Made by a program: the position numbers and the translations under genes. A DNA stretch of 64,000 nucleotides from Ornithodoros turicata (lineage: Eukaryota > Arthropoda > Arachnida > Ixodida > Argasidae). Where the stretch lies: contig NC_088202.1 in the NCBI RefSeq assembly GCF_037126465.1, positions 97,991,962 through 98,055,961 on the forward strand, read 5' to 3'. This document shows positions 54,022 to 63,281 of this stretch, one piece after another; position 1 is the stretch's first letter, and each line of letters opens with the position of its first letter. The notes beneath the pieces are model-generated. The model saw only the letters and a program-made list of their open reading frames with translations. It was not told the origin of the DNA and made no database searches.

Positions 54022-54478
54022 TGTAAGGGATTATCATATTACTGTGGTGTGCACGGAACACGTGTGGACTAGAGACGGCCGTCACAGTGACCTCTGCGTC
54101 ATTCCTTCAGTCGAATTCGTGGTGGAACAGAATAAGAGATTGGCTTGCTGAAAAGGGTTGCCCTTGTTGACAGAAGGTTAAAAAAGTAATCGATTGCTCA
54201 GCAATTGATTACCGAAAATTCTAATCAGATTACTTGGGAAATTACTTGATCACAAAATTAATTGATTACGTTAAAAAAATTAATTAAAAAAGTAATTGCT
54301 TACTAGTAACGCGTTACGTACAACTCTGCTTAACAGCCAGGACATATGATACACACAGGACATATAATGCGCACTACAGTTTATGCAAGTTAAGCTCGTT
54401 AAGTTAGTCGTTAAGTGCAAGTTAAGTTAGTCGTTCACGTGTGCCTAGCTTCCGTCACTGCACACCTTATTGCATTTA

Positions 54479-55336
54479 GCTTGGTTCACACTACTGCGTT
54501 TCATAGCGTGCAGACGCCTGCGTACGTATGCGTGCGACAGAAGCGATCTGCTAGAGTGTTCATATACATGCAGCCAGCGCAAGTGGAAGCCAATACAGGT
54601 CTTTCGTGGCCTCTTTGTCCATTATGCCTTATGGCACCAAGCTTTGTGTCCACGTATGAGCGTGACATGACAGAAGCTGCTGCCAGTTCGAAGCAACAAC
54701 AACAACAGATAAATTGATTATGACGAATGGGGAAATTCGCCACAATGCGGTGGGACCCACTGCACCAAGGCACAATGGACAGAATGAGAAGCAGTTCGAT
54801 GCAAATGTAATGAATGGCACATCTTTTTTGCACGTTCCACGCGCTTAATGTTCAGAGCGACCATGTTGGAATTCGTCTCGCACAGAGGAGAACCGTCTCA
54901 ACACGTGTGCGCGGAACACGGCGGTCGGTTCTCTTCTTGCGGGTAGGTGCGTGCGTTGGAAAAAGCTCAGCTCGGGCGAATTCCTTGCATTTTGCTGCTG
55001 AAGATCTCGCACGCGTCTTTTGACACTGTACCCAACGTTCGTCTGCATCCGCCCTTTAGCAAAACTGGCGACTTCTGTAGCTCGCCCTTTCTCCCTATCG
55101 AAATTGCTTGGTCCCAATCCAGCACAGCAACGCTCTGCGCTCAAAGCTCTTCTGACATTTCTGGACACCATCGGACTTCGATCGTTATTGTGAACGGGCT
55201 CCTTATTTTATTCCCACCAGCAATGGGGTAGAGTATCGCCTGTGGCGATGGAACTCCCCACTCTCCAAGGTCAAAATAAAGTTGTTTGTTTGTCTGCGTC
55301 CGGTCCTAAAATGAAACGCAGTAGTGTGAACCATGC
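54479..55336. mobile_element. TIR element ('GGTTCACACTACTGCG') hosting a LINE end
   Basis: The left end GCTTGGTTCACACTACTGCG (54479) and the right end in reverse GCATGGTTCACACTACTGCG match in 19 of 20 positions and on through TTTCAT. A LINE family X 3' end lies inside just before the right TIR. No target duplication is clear. hAT-like by TIR style only. Confidence 0.75.
55010..55295 (+). mobile_element. LINE family X 3' end, copy 3 (best preserved)
   Basis: Translated tail: RPLAKLATSVARPFSLSKLL, GPNPAQQRSALKALLTFLDT, IGLRSLL, then TGA at about 55193-55195. The 3' UTR core AGCAATGGGGTAGAGTATCG, CTGTGGCGATGGAACTCCCC and terminal AAAATAAAGTTGTTTGTTTG follow. It is inserted in the TIR element at 54479. 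The zinc knuckle and all upstream domains are missing. Confidence 0.8.
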
Positions 55337-55986
55337 TTCTCTCCCAATAAAGCAATGCAATGATAGCGATGAGTATCATGGTTTCTTCACACATGCCGCA
55401 CATGCCGCGCATGCCGCACATGCCGCACATGCTTTCAGCACATGCCGCAGATGTGCTGAATACGTGTGGTAAGCATTTTTCTACCAGCTCACAATCACAA
55501 TCCCCTCGTATTGGAACTAAGTGATGCGCATATCGTAGCTGCGAACAGAAAACAAGGAAACTGGATAGTGAGCCATGCCGAAGAAAGGAGATCGATGTGA
55601 CGCCGCCGTCGCCGGTTTGTAAATGTGCGGTATGCCGCCGCCGAAAAAAATTGCCTTCGGCGCACACCTCTTTCGCCTGCAAACGCGCTCATTTCTTGTT
55701 GAGGTCACTGCACTCTTCGGTGCGCATTTCTGAACATCTGGACGCGTGCAATGGCGGCATGCTTTGTCGCACGCCGCTGCCCTACATTATCGGCTGCACT
55801 CCCCTTACGTTCCCTATTTTTGGTCACCGCGTCTGCATCCCCCGCAGCAGCATCTCCGGCGCAAACTCCACACTTGCGCGAATGCTCCGCAGCACGCCGC
55901 CTACGTTGTAACTCCACGGCGTTCGTGTTGCCAAATGACGTGGACGACATTACGTGAGAGGCGCTGTGCAGACACAGAGGGAACAC
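55337..55986. repeat. Unassigned stretch with a 9-bp tandem repeat
   Basis: CATGCCGCA repeats about four times at 55392-55432 with one variant, followed by the hairpin CAGCACATGCCGCAGATGTG plus CTG. The rest of the interval, including GC-rich sequence at 55590-55960, holds no recognisable gene. Confidence 0.6.
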
Positions 55987-56275
55987 CGGCAAGGCCGGTG
56001 GGTGAAAGCGTTCGCTCGTTGGTGGTAGCCAAGGGCGTGCGGAAGATTAGAAGCTGGTGGGTTCGAATCCTACCACCACTGGTGCTCTCTAAGGTTTCCT
56101 CTTGACTTTCCGTCAGGTATTCCGACGAATGTCGGCACAATTCCCCTTGACATCGGCCCCTGACGCACACCAACCCTCTGTCCCCCATTCCTTCCTGCCA
56201 TCCTTTCTCCATCTAACCACGTCTGTATGCAGCTCATCGCCACGGTCGCTCCGTGGCGCTAACGCGTTATGAAAA
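55987..56275 (+). mobile_element. SINE-B, copy 3
   Basis: A tRNA-like head with GTGAAAGCGTTCGCTCGTTG in place of the A box, B box GGGTTCGAATCCTACC at 56061, body GTGTTCTC-like segment, GGCACAATTCCCCTTGACAT, CCCTCTGTCCCCCATTCCTT, and 3' end CTCATCGCCACGGTCGCTCC plus GTGGCGCTAACGCG. It matches the 36559-36853 copy end to end with more divergence. No target duplication found. Confidence 0.8.
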
Positions 56276-57124
56276 GGAAGCACACATTGGTTTGTTTTAG
56301 CACATCGGAAGCTCTCTACGACAACCATGGTATAAATGAAGCTCACAAATCCAAGATCGGTGGTGGTAGTGCTGAAGGAGCTCGTACACTCTGAGAAGAA
56401 AAAGGAGTCGAACGAGAGTATTACGCAATTTTACACCCCTTGATGCAATTTAACTCTCACCAAACGCCATTGCAACTCCCTGTTTCTGCATTTCTATGTT
56501 TTCATGCTCTAATGACTCCATTCAACCAGCGCTTTACTCCGTGGTCAGAGTTGAGCGCGAGGCGTGTTCATATTCTTGGACAGCTTTCGTTCTTTTCATT
56601 GCGTAGTCTAGCAACAATGACATCGCGCGGTCGTTTAGCGGTTGGCCGTTGTCGTGCGGGAACGTGAAACTATCTATTAACGATGTTCTCAAAGATGAAT
56701 AAGATTATCTTCGAAGACCAACGTCGGCGTGCTGAAGTGCAATGAATGCCACAACTACAAACCATGTGTCTGAGTGTCGTCCTGTATGTACTTCAGGTAA
56801 GTATGCGTCCTGTGTTACGTACACGAATTATGAAAATGTGGTAGCTGTTCACAGTTATGCTTCTTCAAGAGAGTTTCTTTTCGTAAGTGGACCTTTGTAT
56901 CCTAAGAAGTCTAACTTCTTTGAAGAACAGGAACTTCAAATTGACGATAAGTGAAATCGTATTTTGGATAGGACGCTTTGTTAATTAATGTTAACAGCAT
57001 TGCAGAATAGTCTGGCTTTGATGGAACGCACTGCAGATGACGAAGGTGGCAAGTTACCTAAAGGCTAGCATCACTCGGCATGGCTCTGGAATGAGAAGTT
57101 AACTGTGCAGGTTGTGGTAAGGAG
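56276..57124. other. Unassigned stretch with a lone GGAGT-MITE end
   Basis: GTACACTCTGAGAAGAAAAAGGAGTCG at 56384-56410 equals, by style, the terminal part of the GGAGT-type element at 59725-60025 read in reverse (TACACTCTGAAAAAA..GGAGT). A partner end was not found. The rest is unassigned and has no motif-bearing frame. Confidence 0.45.
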
Positions 57125-57376
57125 CAGTGGCGTATCTAGGGTGTGGCAGGTGTGGACAGGTGCCATGGGCGCCAGGTGAACAGGGGCGCCATTTTGTGGT
57201 CGGGTGTGAATGTGCCAGGTCGGGCACTCAACCTGGCACATTCATAAATGATCTAAAGCACCGCCATTAGGGAGGTTGTAGTGTGGAACCTAGTGCGGAC
57301 CACACGAAAACGCATCCCCAAGGACATCATGTTAACCATGTTGCCATGGGCGCAGGTAGCTCTAGATACGCCACTG
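57125..57376. mobile_element. 252-bp hAT MITE ('CAGTGGCGTATCTAG' TIR)
   Basis: CAGTGGCGTATCTAG and its perfect reverse complement CTAGATACGCCACTG bound the element. Flanking 8-mers are GTAAGGAG (57117-57124) and GCAAGGAG (57377-57384), seven of eight identical. The TIR type is widespread among hAT non-autonomous elements of animals. No ORF of its own. Confidence 0.88.
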
Positions 57377-57384
57377 GCAAGGAG

Positions 57385-58541
57385 GTACCCTGCACTGGTA
57401 AGTTTCAATGGGGTAGGTATTCCCGCTGTTCTGTATACGCTCCGCAAGTACGTTTCTGCGCAGCAGAAGAGGGCGAGGGCGTAAAATGACGTGCGCGGCG
57501 GCGTGCCGCGCTCCCATTCGCCAAGGCCCCTGTCGCCTCCACGCGCGAACCAGAGAAAGGTAAACAGCAGGGAACCCGCCATACGTTTTGTGTGTTTTCA
57601 GCTTTGCTAAGTGATACGGTGTTAAACACCTGCTGCATTTATGACTGTACTTCGTCGCATTTGGATGTAGTGTCACTTATTTCTTTCCAAAGCGCACACG
57701 GATTCGCTGACGGTGGGAGAACGCGATTAACTGTTGCTGCTGCTGTCGGGTTCAAACGGCATTCTACGACCGGGGGAGTGTTTGTGTGCGTGTGTGTTGT
57801 GCAGTGATTTACGTTGACCACAGAAAGTGTTCGAACACGGTGCACTCCCAAGGCTCTGCTTTCGTGACAGTGACGAAGAGCGCCGCGGCAGGTCACAGTT
57901 TAATGTGCTGTTTTGAGTGGTCGCATAGTAGTTCTAACGTCTAATATCAGTGGAACGAACCAGGAACGAGCATGATCATTGTCTGTTCGGGTGCAACTGC
58001 ACCAGGCTCCAGTTGCTTCACAGTGGAAGACGGAAGTTCGTACGCGTGCTGAGGCACGGTTGTCGTCGTCCTGTCGTTCACGGTAGTTTAGACCTTTGCA
58101 GCTGCCATGTGACTGAATTTTCCATGTCTACGAGGACACTCGCTGTTCGCCCTAGACAGCTGTCAACTCCGTGAGACCGTAATTTGAACAAAATGTGGAA
58201 AATGTTTGCAGGGTGCTCGCACGAGCACCGAGAGCCGAATAGTTGAAACTTCAGCAAATATACTGCGTTAACCTTTCGTTTGTCTTTCGTCGATAAACCA
58301 AGATCATTCCCAACGAAAAGTGGGACCTCTAATACAGAAACCAGAGCTGTTTTGGCCGTCCCAGGGGCACTCCGTGCATCGAATGTGCCTTTGCTTACCT
58401 TCTTGAAGCGCGTACATGGTTCCTTCGGCCAATCGGGAGCGTCCTAGAAACGTCACCGTGACGTCATGCGCACTAAACTCGCGGGCTTGCGGAGCGTATT
58501 ATCATTCACGTGTATCCTGCCGACGACAAGTAGTGTCAGTG
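57385..58541. other. Unassigned stretch
   Basis: No gene supported. Overlapping 65-105-codon frames on both strands around 57250-57900 and 58416-58877 have no motif. A (TG)n tract lies near 57780. Confidence 0.35.
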
Positions 58542-58710
58542 CAGGGGCGGATCCAGTCCGTCTCGCTTTTGTTGTTGTTGTTTGCGATGGGGGGGGGGGG
58601 TTTGTCGAAGCCCCGAAGTGGGGGGAGTGGGGGACACCGCTGCCAAACCTACTGTTTTGAGCGGGGGGGGGGCGATCGCCCAACCGTCCCTCCCCCCGGA
58701 TCCGCCAATG
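58542..58710. mobile_element. 169-bp hAT MITE ('CAGGGGCGGATCCAG' TIR)
   Basis: CAGGGGCGGATCCAG at the left and, in reverse, CATTGGCGGATCCGG at the right. Flanking 8-mers TGTCAGTG and CATCAGTG share six bases. The interior has three long G runs (about 58590-58603, 58619-58632, 58661-58672), facing CCTCCCCCC near the right end. This is a common hAT MITE style. Confidence 0.75.
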
Positions 58711-59724
58711 CATCAGTGTTGAGTTCTAATGCTGTTGTTACTGTTTCAGATTTACGAGTCGTTTGCACGGCACATTGGGCAGACAGAGAAAAGAAAGTGC
58801 TGCTCCACCTCCACAAAGGATGGATGCACATTGCAAGGAAGAGAAAGGGACTAATTAGAGTAATCATCAGCTCATAAATGAGAATATTATTGATGAACAA
58901 GATAGTAAGTAACCGACATAGCACCAATCACTTTTTGACGCACAGAGATGATTCAAACCATTCATTTTCCTAGCATAGTTTGTTTGGCACAAGAAATCGT
59001 TAGTTATGAAAGTATTTGACTTATGATAACGTAACGTATCGCCACTGCTCGGACTCCATTACCTATATTTATGTTGCAGATTATTACCCAGCATGAGTAA
59101 TTCATGCCCTTGCCCATCTGCTGAAGGAGGTGCATCTGACCTTTTCACTTGTGTAAGTGCTCATCTTATTACAGGTGTTTTACAATAGATATATTGGGAA
59201 GTGTATACACACATCTATTTTAGGCAAGATATCCTTGTAGGCTCCGAATTGTGAATTACATATGACAGCAGTTTCTCATATAAGGCAACTACCCTTCTGC
59301 GAAGAAAAAAGAAAAATCTAAAGTACATGTACTGCACTCTATGCCTCAGCCAGATGCACTTCAAAAGGCGCGTCTCCCCCTGCTTTCTCATGAAAAAGCA
59401 GAAAAGTGGGTGCCGATATGCCATATTCCTATGCACTGATATGTTAATGTATAGCGACAGATGAACTTCGAATAACTGTTTTGTTTCCTGTTTATAGGAG
59501 TTGGAAGTATACGCCAGGTGATAGTTGCATTGGGTGTGTGGCAACCTTATAATGCAAGAATGTACTTGTACCTGTGGCACCTTACCAGTTGTTTGATGAT
59601 ATTAAGCACTGAAAGCTTCCTTTTTCTGTTCTTGCCAATTTGTATCAGAGACACAATAAATGTTTCTTATTTAGATATACTGTTTTGCAACACTTATTTG
59701 CATGATCTTCAAGGTGAGACGACT
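58711..59724. other. Unassigned stretch
   Basis: No gene supported. Short frames at 59215-59580 (minus) and 59518-59850 (plus) have no motif, and the latter runs into the GGAGT element. Confidence 0.35.
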
Positions 59725-60025
59725 GGAGTAATGTTCACTCCAGGTGAAGGGCATAACTTTTATGCCTTATGTAGCATAACAAGACCTCCCCAGTGGAGTT
59801 ACGCTAGCCTCATGAATGGAGTTACTTTTACACCCAATATGCTGGAGTAAATAGGGAGCTGTATGGGAGTAACTTTTACTCTGTACCATAGGAGTAAACT
59901 TTACTCCGTAGTTCCCGGAGTTGCAGATACTCTTCAAAAGGGGTGTTATTTTGCACCCCGGAGTTATGACGTTTTACCCCCGTAAAGGAGTCGGTACGAC
60001 TCCTTTTTTTTTTTTTCAGAGTGTA
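59725..60025. mobile_element. GGAGT-hairpin MITE, larger member
   Basis: At least six small inverted pairs alternate along 300 bp, such as GGAGTAATGTTCACTCC, GGAGTAACTTTTACTC, GGAGTAAACTTTACTCC and GGAGTCGGTACGACTCC. The right end is CTCCTTTTTTTTTTTTTCAG plus AGTGTA. The left end is unclear. The architecture is that of the 1741-1930 element but the hairpin spacers differ. Non-coding. Confidence 0.7.
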
Positions 60026-60582
60026 GTTGTCGGTCTCACGCGACGTAGCCGCGACGTACGCCGGCGCGGCCGAAGCGCTGTAGCACTAGCAGTGACAGAC
60101 GAATTTGCGCCCCTCGCAATGTGTGTTGACGTCACGCGCGAATATCGGCCCACTTGATGACTGCTTTCTCCGGGCGTTCCTGTAAATTTAGTTGCGCCGT
60201 GACAATACATCGCACAGCTAAACTGTTGCGCATGGTGGCTCCTCATAGAATGCTTGATGAATGAAATAAAGTTTCGAACCAACGTTAAATGTTTTCTGCT
60301 CATTCATCGGGAACAACAACGTCTTCTCATGGCGGAAACTGTGAAAGGTTTTTAAAAGGGTGCGATAACAGGATTGAACGCTTATTGATAGAACGCGAAG
60401 TACCTTGTATTTGCGATCGTTGGATTTCGTTAGAAGGCTTTGCAGAATATCTCTACAGATAGACTGGCATACTGATCTTTGCTAAATATGTGTACTAACT
60501 TACCTTCTATACCCACTACTATACTACTTATTACTACTAGTAATTAGGAGTACATTTAAACGCAAGGTGAGTCAGCCTATAT
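60026..60582. other. Unassigned stretch
   Basis: GC-rich CpG-containing sequence to about 60160, then AT-rich. No gene or repeat supported. Confidence 0.35.
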
Positions 60583-60740
60583 TTGTGTGGCGACATGCTG
60601 CACGTGCAGCAGGTTAGGACTGCGGATAATTTCGACCACCCGAAGTTCCTTTGACGCGCGCTGGAAATCTCCATCACACGGTGCTGGAAGGAATGTTTAC
60701 TTCCCCCACACTGCTACCGTCCTTGGCCAGGATCGAAACT
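60583..60740 (+). repeat. Repeat family T, copy 3 (uninterrupted)
   Basis: GCGACATGCTGCACGTGCAG, GACTGCGGATAATTTCGACC, CCTTTGACGCGCGCTGG, CCATCACACGGTGCTGGAAG, ACTGCTACCGTCCTTGGCC and AGGATCGAA. Used as the reference for the copies at 1600 and 33840, both of which are interrupted by other elements. Confidence 0.65.
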
Positions 60741-61118
60741 CTTTAATTATGTATGTACTACTTACTATATAAGTTAGTGTAGCTAGAGTTACATTATTGT
60801 ACGACCATAGTGTGAAAAGACATCTGATAGTTACAGTATCCGAATAAGCTGACTAACAACCAGCACTGTCTGCGATGCGATGTGTTTCGCTAATTCTGAG
60901 TCCTTCGAGGCCTCCGTTACCTCGTTTGCATGCTCTTTCAGACGCTGATTTAGACTGTTTGCCCATTATGCGTGTGACTGCCCGCACTCCAAAGGGATGT
61001 AGTAAACAACGAAGTTTGCACTCAACGAAAAATTAATTTTGCCCGAGGAGTGCGGCACTAGAAAGAGGACAGGCATTTCAATAATTGCGAACGACAACAT
61101 TAAATTTTGTGAACGATA
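60741..61118. other. Unassigned stretch
   Basis: Nothing recognised between the family T repeat and the pogo-like element. Confidence 0.4.
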
Positions 61119-62905
61119 CAGCCGAAACTCGTTAATATGACCACGGGAGTTCCCGTGGATTTTGGTCATTAAAGCGAACTGTCATATGAGCAACCACCGC
61201 ATGTTACTGGTCGTACCATGCTCTTTACGTAACCTTCGAAAATGAGAAAGTTACGTAAGCTGGTACCAGAATACGAATAATGATTGCATTTTAATGCATA
61301 GATGTAATGTACGTACGCGTGGTAGCACCTAATGACACATATCCCCTTCTTGATTCCGGCGGTCAGCTGTGTTCGTTTGCGCTTCTCAGACATGATTGAT
61401 GAATGCCGTATGACTACAGCAGATAACTACAAGGTGGTCCACCAACCCTGATTGAAATTCACAGTAAAAAAAGGAAAGGGATTTTTTCCTGCCAATAACT
61501 TTTGCCACATATTGGCAACATTTATTTCATTTCAACTGACGGAAAATTAATTTTTTGAATTGAACTCCGAAATTTCTCAAGGCAACCTAACGTTTTCTTT
61601 GCGGAAATGGGTTCCCCGTGGTCATTTTACTCAGTATAGCACATAATGCCACTCGTAATGCAATGGCAATTGGCGAAATAAATTCGCCGAAAATCCGTGG
61701 AAATGAGCCTTTGGCTCCGCCTCTTTTTTGACGGCTCGCAGTTTGAGCGCAAAGCTGCGAGAAAGGAGGTTACACTGACACGCCGCACGAGGGGGGAAAG
61801 GGTTGCTCTGACAAGCCTTACACACAGAACACGCACGCGCGGTGAGTGCGGGAATCAGAGCTATCTGATGAAAAATGAGGTCACCCGACGGCTTGTAACC
61901 CTTTCCCCCCCTCGTTTGGCGTGTCAATGTAACCTCCTTTCTTCGCAGCTTCGCGCTCAAACTACGAGCCGTCAAAAAAGAGGCGGAGCCAAAGGCTCAT
62001 TTCCACGGATTTTCGGCGAATTTATTTCGCCAATTGCCATTGCATTACGAGTGGCATTATGTGCTATACTGAGTAAAATGACCACGGGGAACCCATTTCC
62101 GCAAAGAAAACGTTAGGTTGCCTTGAGAAATTTCGGTGTTCAATTAAAAAAATAATTTTCCGTTAATTGAAATGAAATAAAAATGTTACCAATATGTGAA
62201 AAAAGTTATTGGCAGAAAAATATCCCCTGACCGCAAGTCTCTCCGTGGCCTACGTTTTTTACTATAAAATCTATCATGGTTGGTGGACCACCTGTATATG
62301 ACCATATGACAGAGGACGCCGCTCTTTTAAGCACATCAGACATGGGCATCGTGAGTCACCCTGAAACCGGGCGGGCTTTCTGGCCGCTATAGGTCACGAG
62401 AACCGCCGGTTCAGTGACCAACGGTAATAGTAACGAATGTAAAGTGCACGTGTTCGCCCCTAGTTCCGCGGAAAATACCGGCCATTGTCGTATAAACGAA
62501 ATGTCATATTGTAACGCTCACCGGATGAATTTATTGACCTCCGGGATACATTATTATAGGATAAACGCCTGTAAACTGTTTAAAGACAGAAAAGCCGCGA
62601 ACACCGTCACACACGCGTCACATGTCATGCCCGCCATCTTACATTGTCTCTCTCTCTTCCCCCAGTCTCTTCCTCAGGTCTTTCTCTCCGCCGCCTCGCT
62701 GGCGCCCCATCGTTCTGTGCAGGAAAAGCGCCCTTACAGGCGTCCACCCCTAAGCGGTGACTGCTGGGATAAACTGCTACTTTCGCTACAATATTAACGA
62801 ACAAGTGTTACACGCGGAGGCCCTTGGGAGGGAACGGTTCCCGAGAAAAATGTCATAAATCGGGGATGTTGTATTAACGAGTGTCATATTAACGAGGATA
62901 GACTA
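61119..62905. mobile_element. pogo/Tigger-like element remnant hosting a palindrome
   Basis: The left end after TA (61117-61118) is CAGCCGAAACTCGTTAATAT plus GAC; the right end in reverse is TAGTCTATCCTCGTTAATAT plus GAC. The shared CTCGTTAATATGAC and CAG-CGAA..CTCGTTA form is typical of pogo/Tigger TIRs. Removing the palindrome leaves about 0.92 kb without transposase motifs. The exact right end is ambiguous because the flank is a (TA)n run. Confidence 0.65.
61430..62294. mobile_element. 865-bp palindromic TA-target element
   Basis: CAAGGTGGTCCACCAACC at the left and, in reverse, CAGGTGGTCCACCAACC at the right, with TA at 61428-61429 and 62295-62296. The arms (about 61430-61815 and 61905-62294) are nearly identical, including GGCGAAATAAATTCGCCGAA and GAGCCTTTGGCTCCGCCTC. 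Each arm itself contains GGTGGTCCACC and GGCGAAATAAATTCGCC palindromes. Open frames within it mirror each other on opposite strands and are not genes. Confidence 0.9.
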
Positions 62906-62924
62906 TATATATGTGAATATTTGA

Positions 62925-62998
62925 ATGGGGTAGAGTATCGCCCCCGGGGAAGAAACTCCCCAGTCTTCATCCCGTAATAAAGTTGTTTTTAATTTGAA
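62925..62998 (+). mobile_element. LINE family X 3' end, copy 4 (3' UTR only)
   Basis: AATGGGGTAGAGTATCGCCC, AAGAAACTCCCC and TAATAAAGTTGTTTTTAATT match the last 70 bp of the family. It starts within 20 bp of the right end of the pogo-like element. Confidence 0.7.
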
Positions 62999-63079
62999 TG
63001 AGATATTTTGCGGGGAAATGCGATGTAGCAGAAATGGAGCCAGTCATCATTTCAATCCACCCTCATTCAATATCCTGAG

Positions 63080-63281
63080 GTACTGTAGGGTACACGGCTG
63101 TCTAAAATCAGCACTCTGTGGTTTAGCTCACCTCAAATCTCCAGCAGTTGCAAGACTTTTTCTTTCGAATAATGAACACGTGCAGCACAGTTTTGGCACA
63201 GCGCTTTGAAGCGCAACAGAGGTAATGTGGGACGGCGAAGTACTGACAGGCGATTTTAGCTAACCGTGTCCCCAACAGTAC
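63080..63281. mobile_element. TIR element M2, copy 2
   Basis: GTACTGTAGGGTACACGG at the left and, in reverse, GTACTGTTGGGGACACGG at the right. The whole unit aligns in opposite orientation with 12858-13075, including CTAAAATCAGCACTC and CGATTTTAGCTAACC. About 202 bp, non-coding. Target duplication not evident. Confidence 0.75.

Larger units (their letters stand above)
43772..54328 (-). mobile_element. Outer hAT element, host of the nest
   Basis: TIR CAGAGTTGTACACGTTAC at the left and, in reverse, CAGAGTTGTACGTAACGCGT at the right. The flanking 8-mers are CTAAACAG (43764-43771) and CTTAACAG (54329-54336), seven of eight identical. Subterminal DNA has GTAACGCGTTAC and AGTAATTGATTAC motifs as in 22298-22983. 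A transposase carboxyl end survives at 53794-54021. Removing the mariner (with one TA), the palindrome at 44428 and the partial MITE at 44099 leaves about 1.0 kb, so the element was already internally deleted. Confidence 0.85.

Noticed and set aside
55380..55440. CRISPR-like short repeat array
   Set aside because: Units are 9 bp and contiguous, with no spacers; the window is eukaryotic.
61631..62116. Mirror open frames of 114 and 139 codons
   Set aside because: They are the two arms of the palindromic element read on opposite strands.
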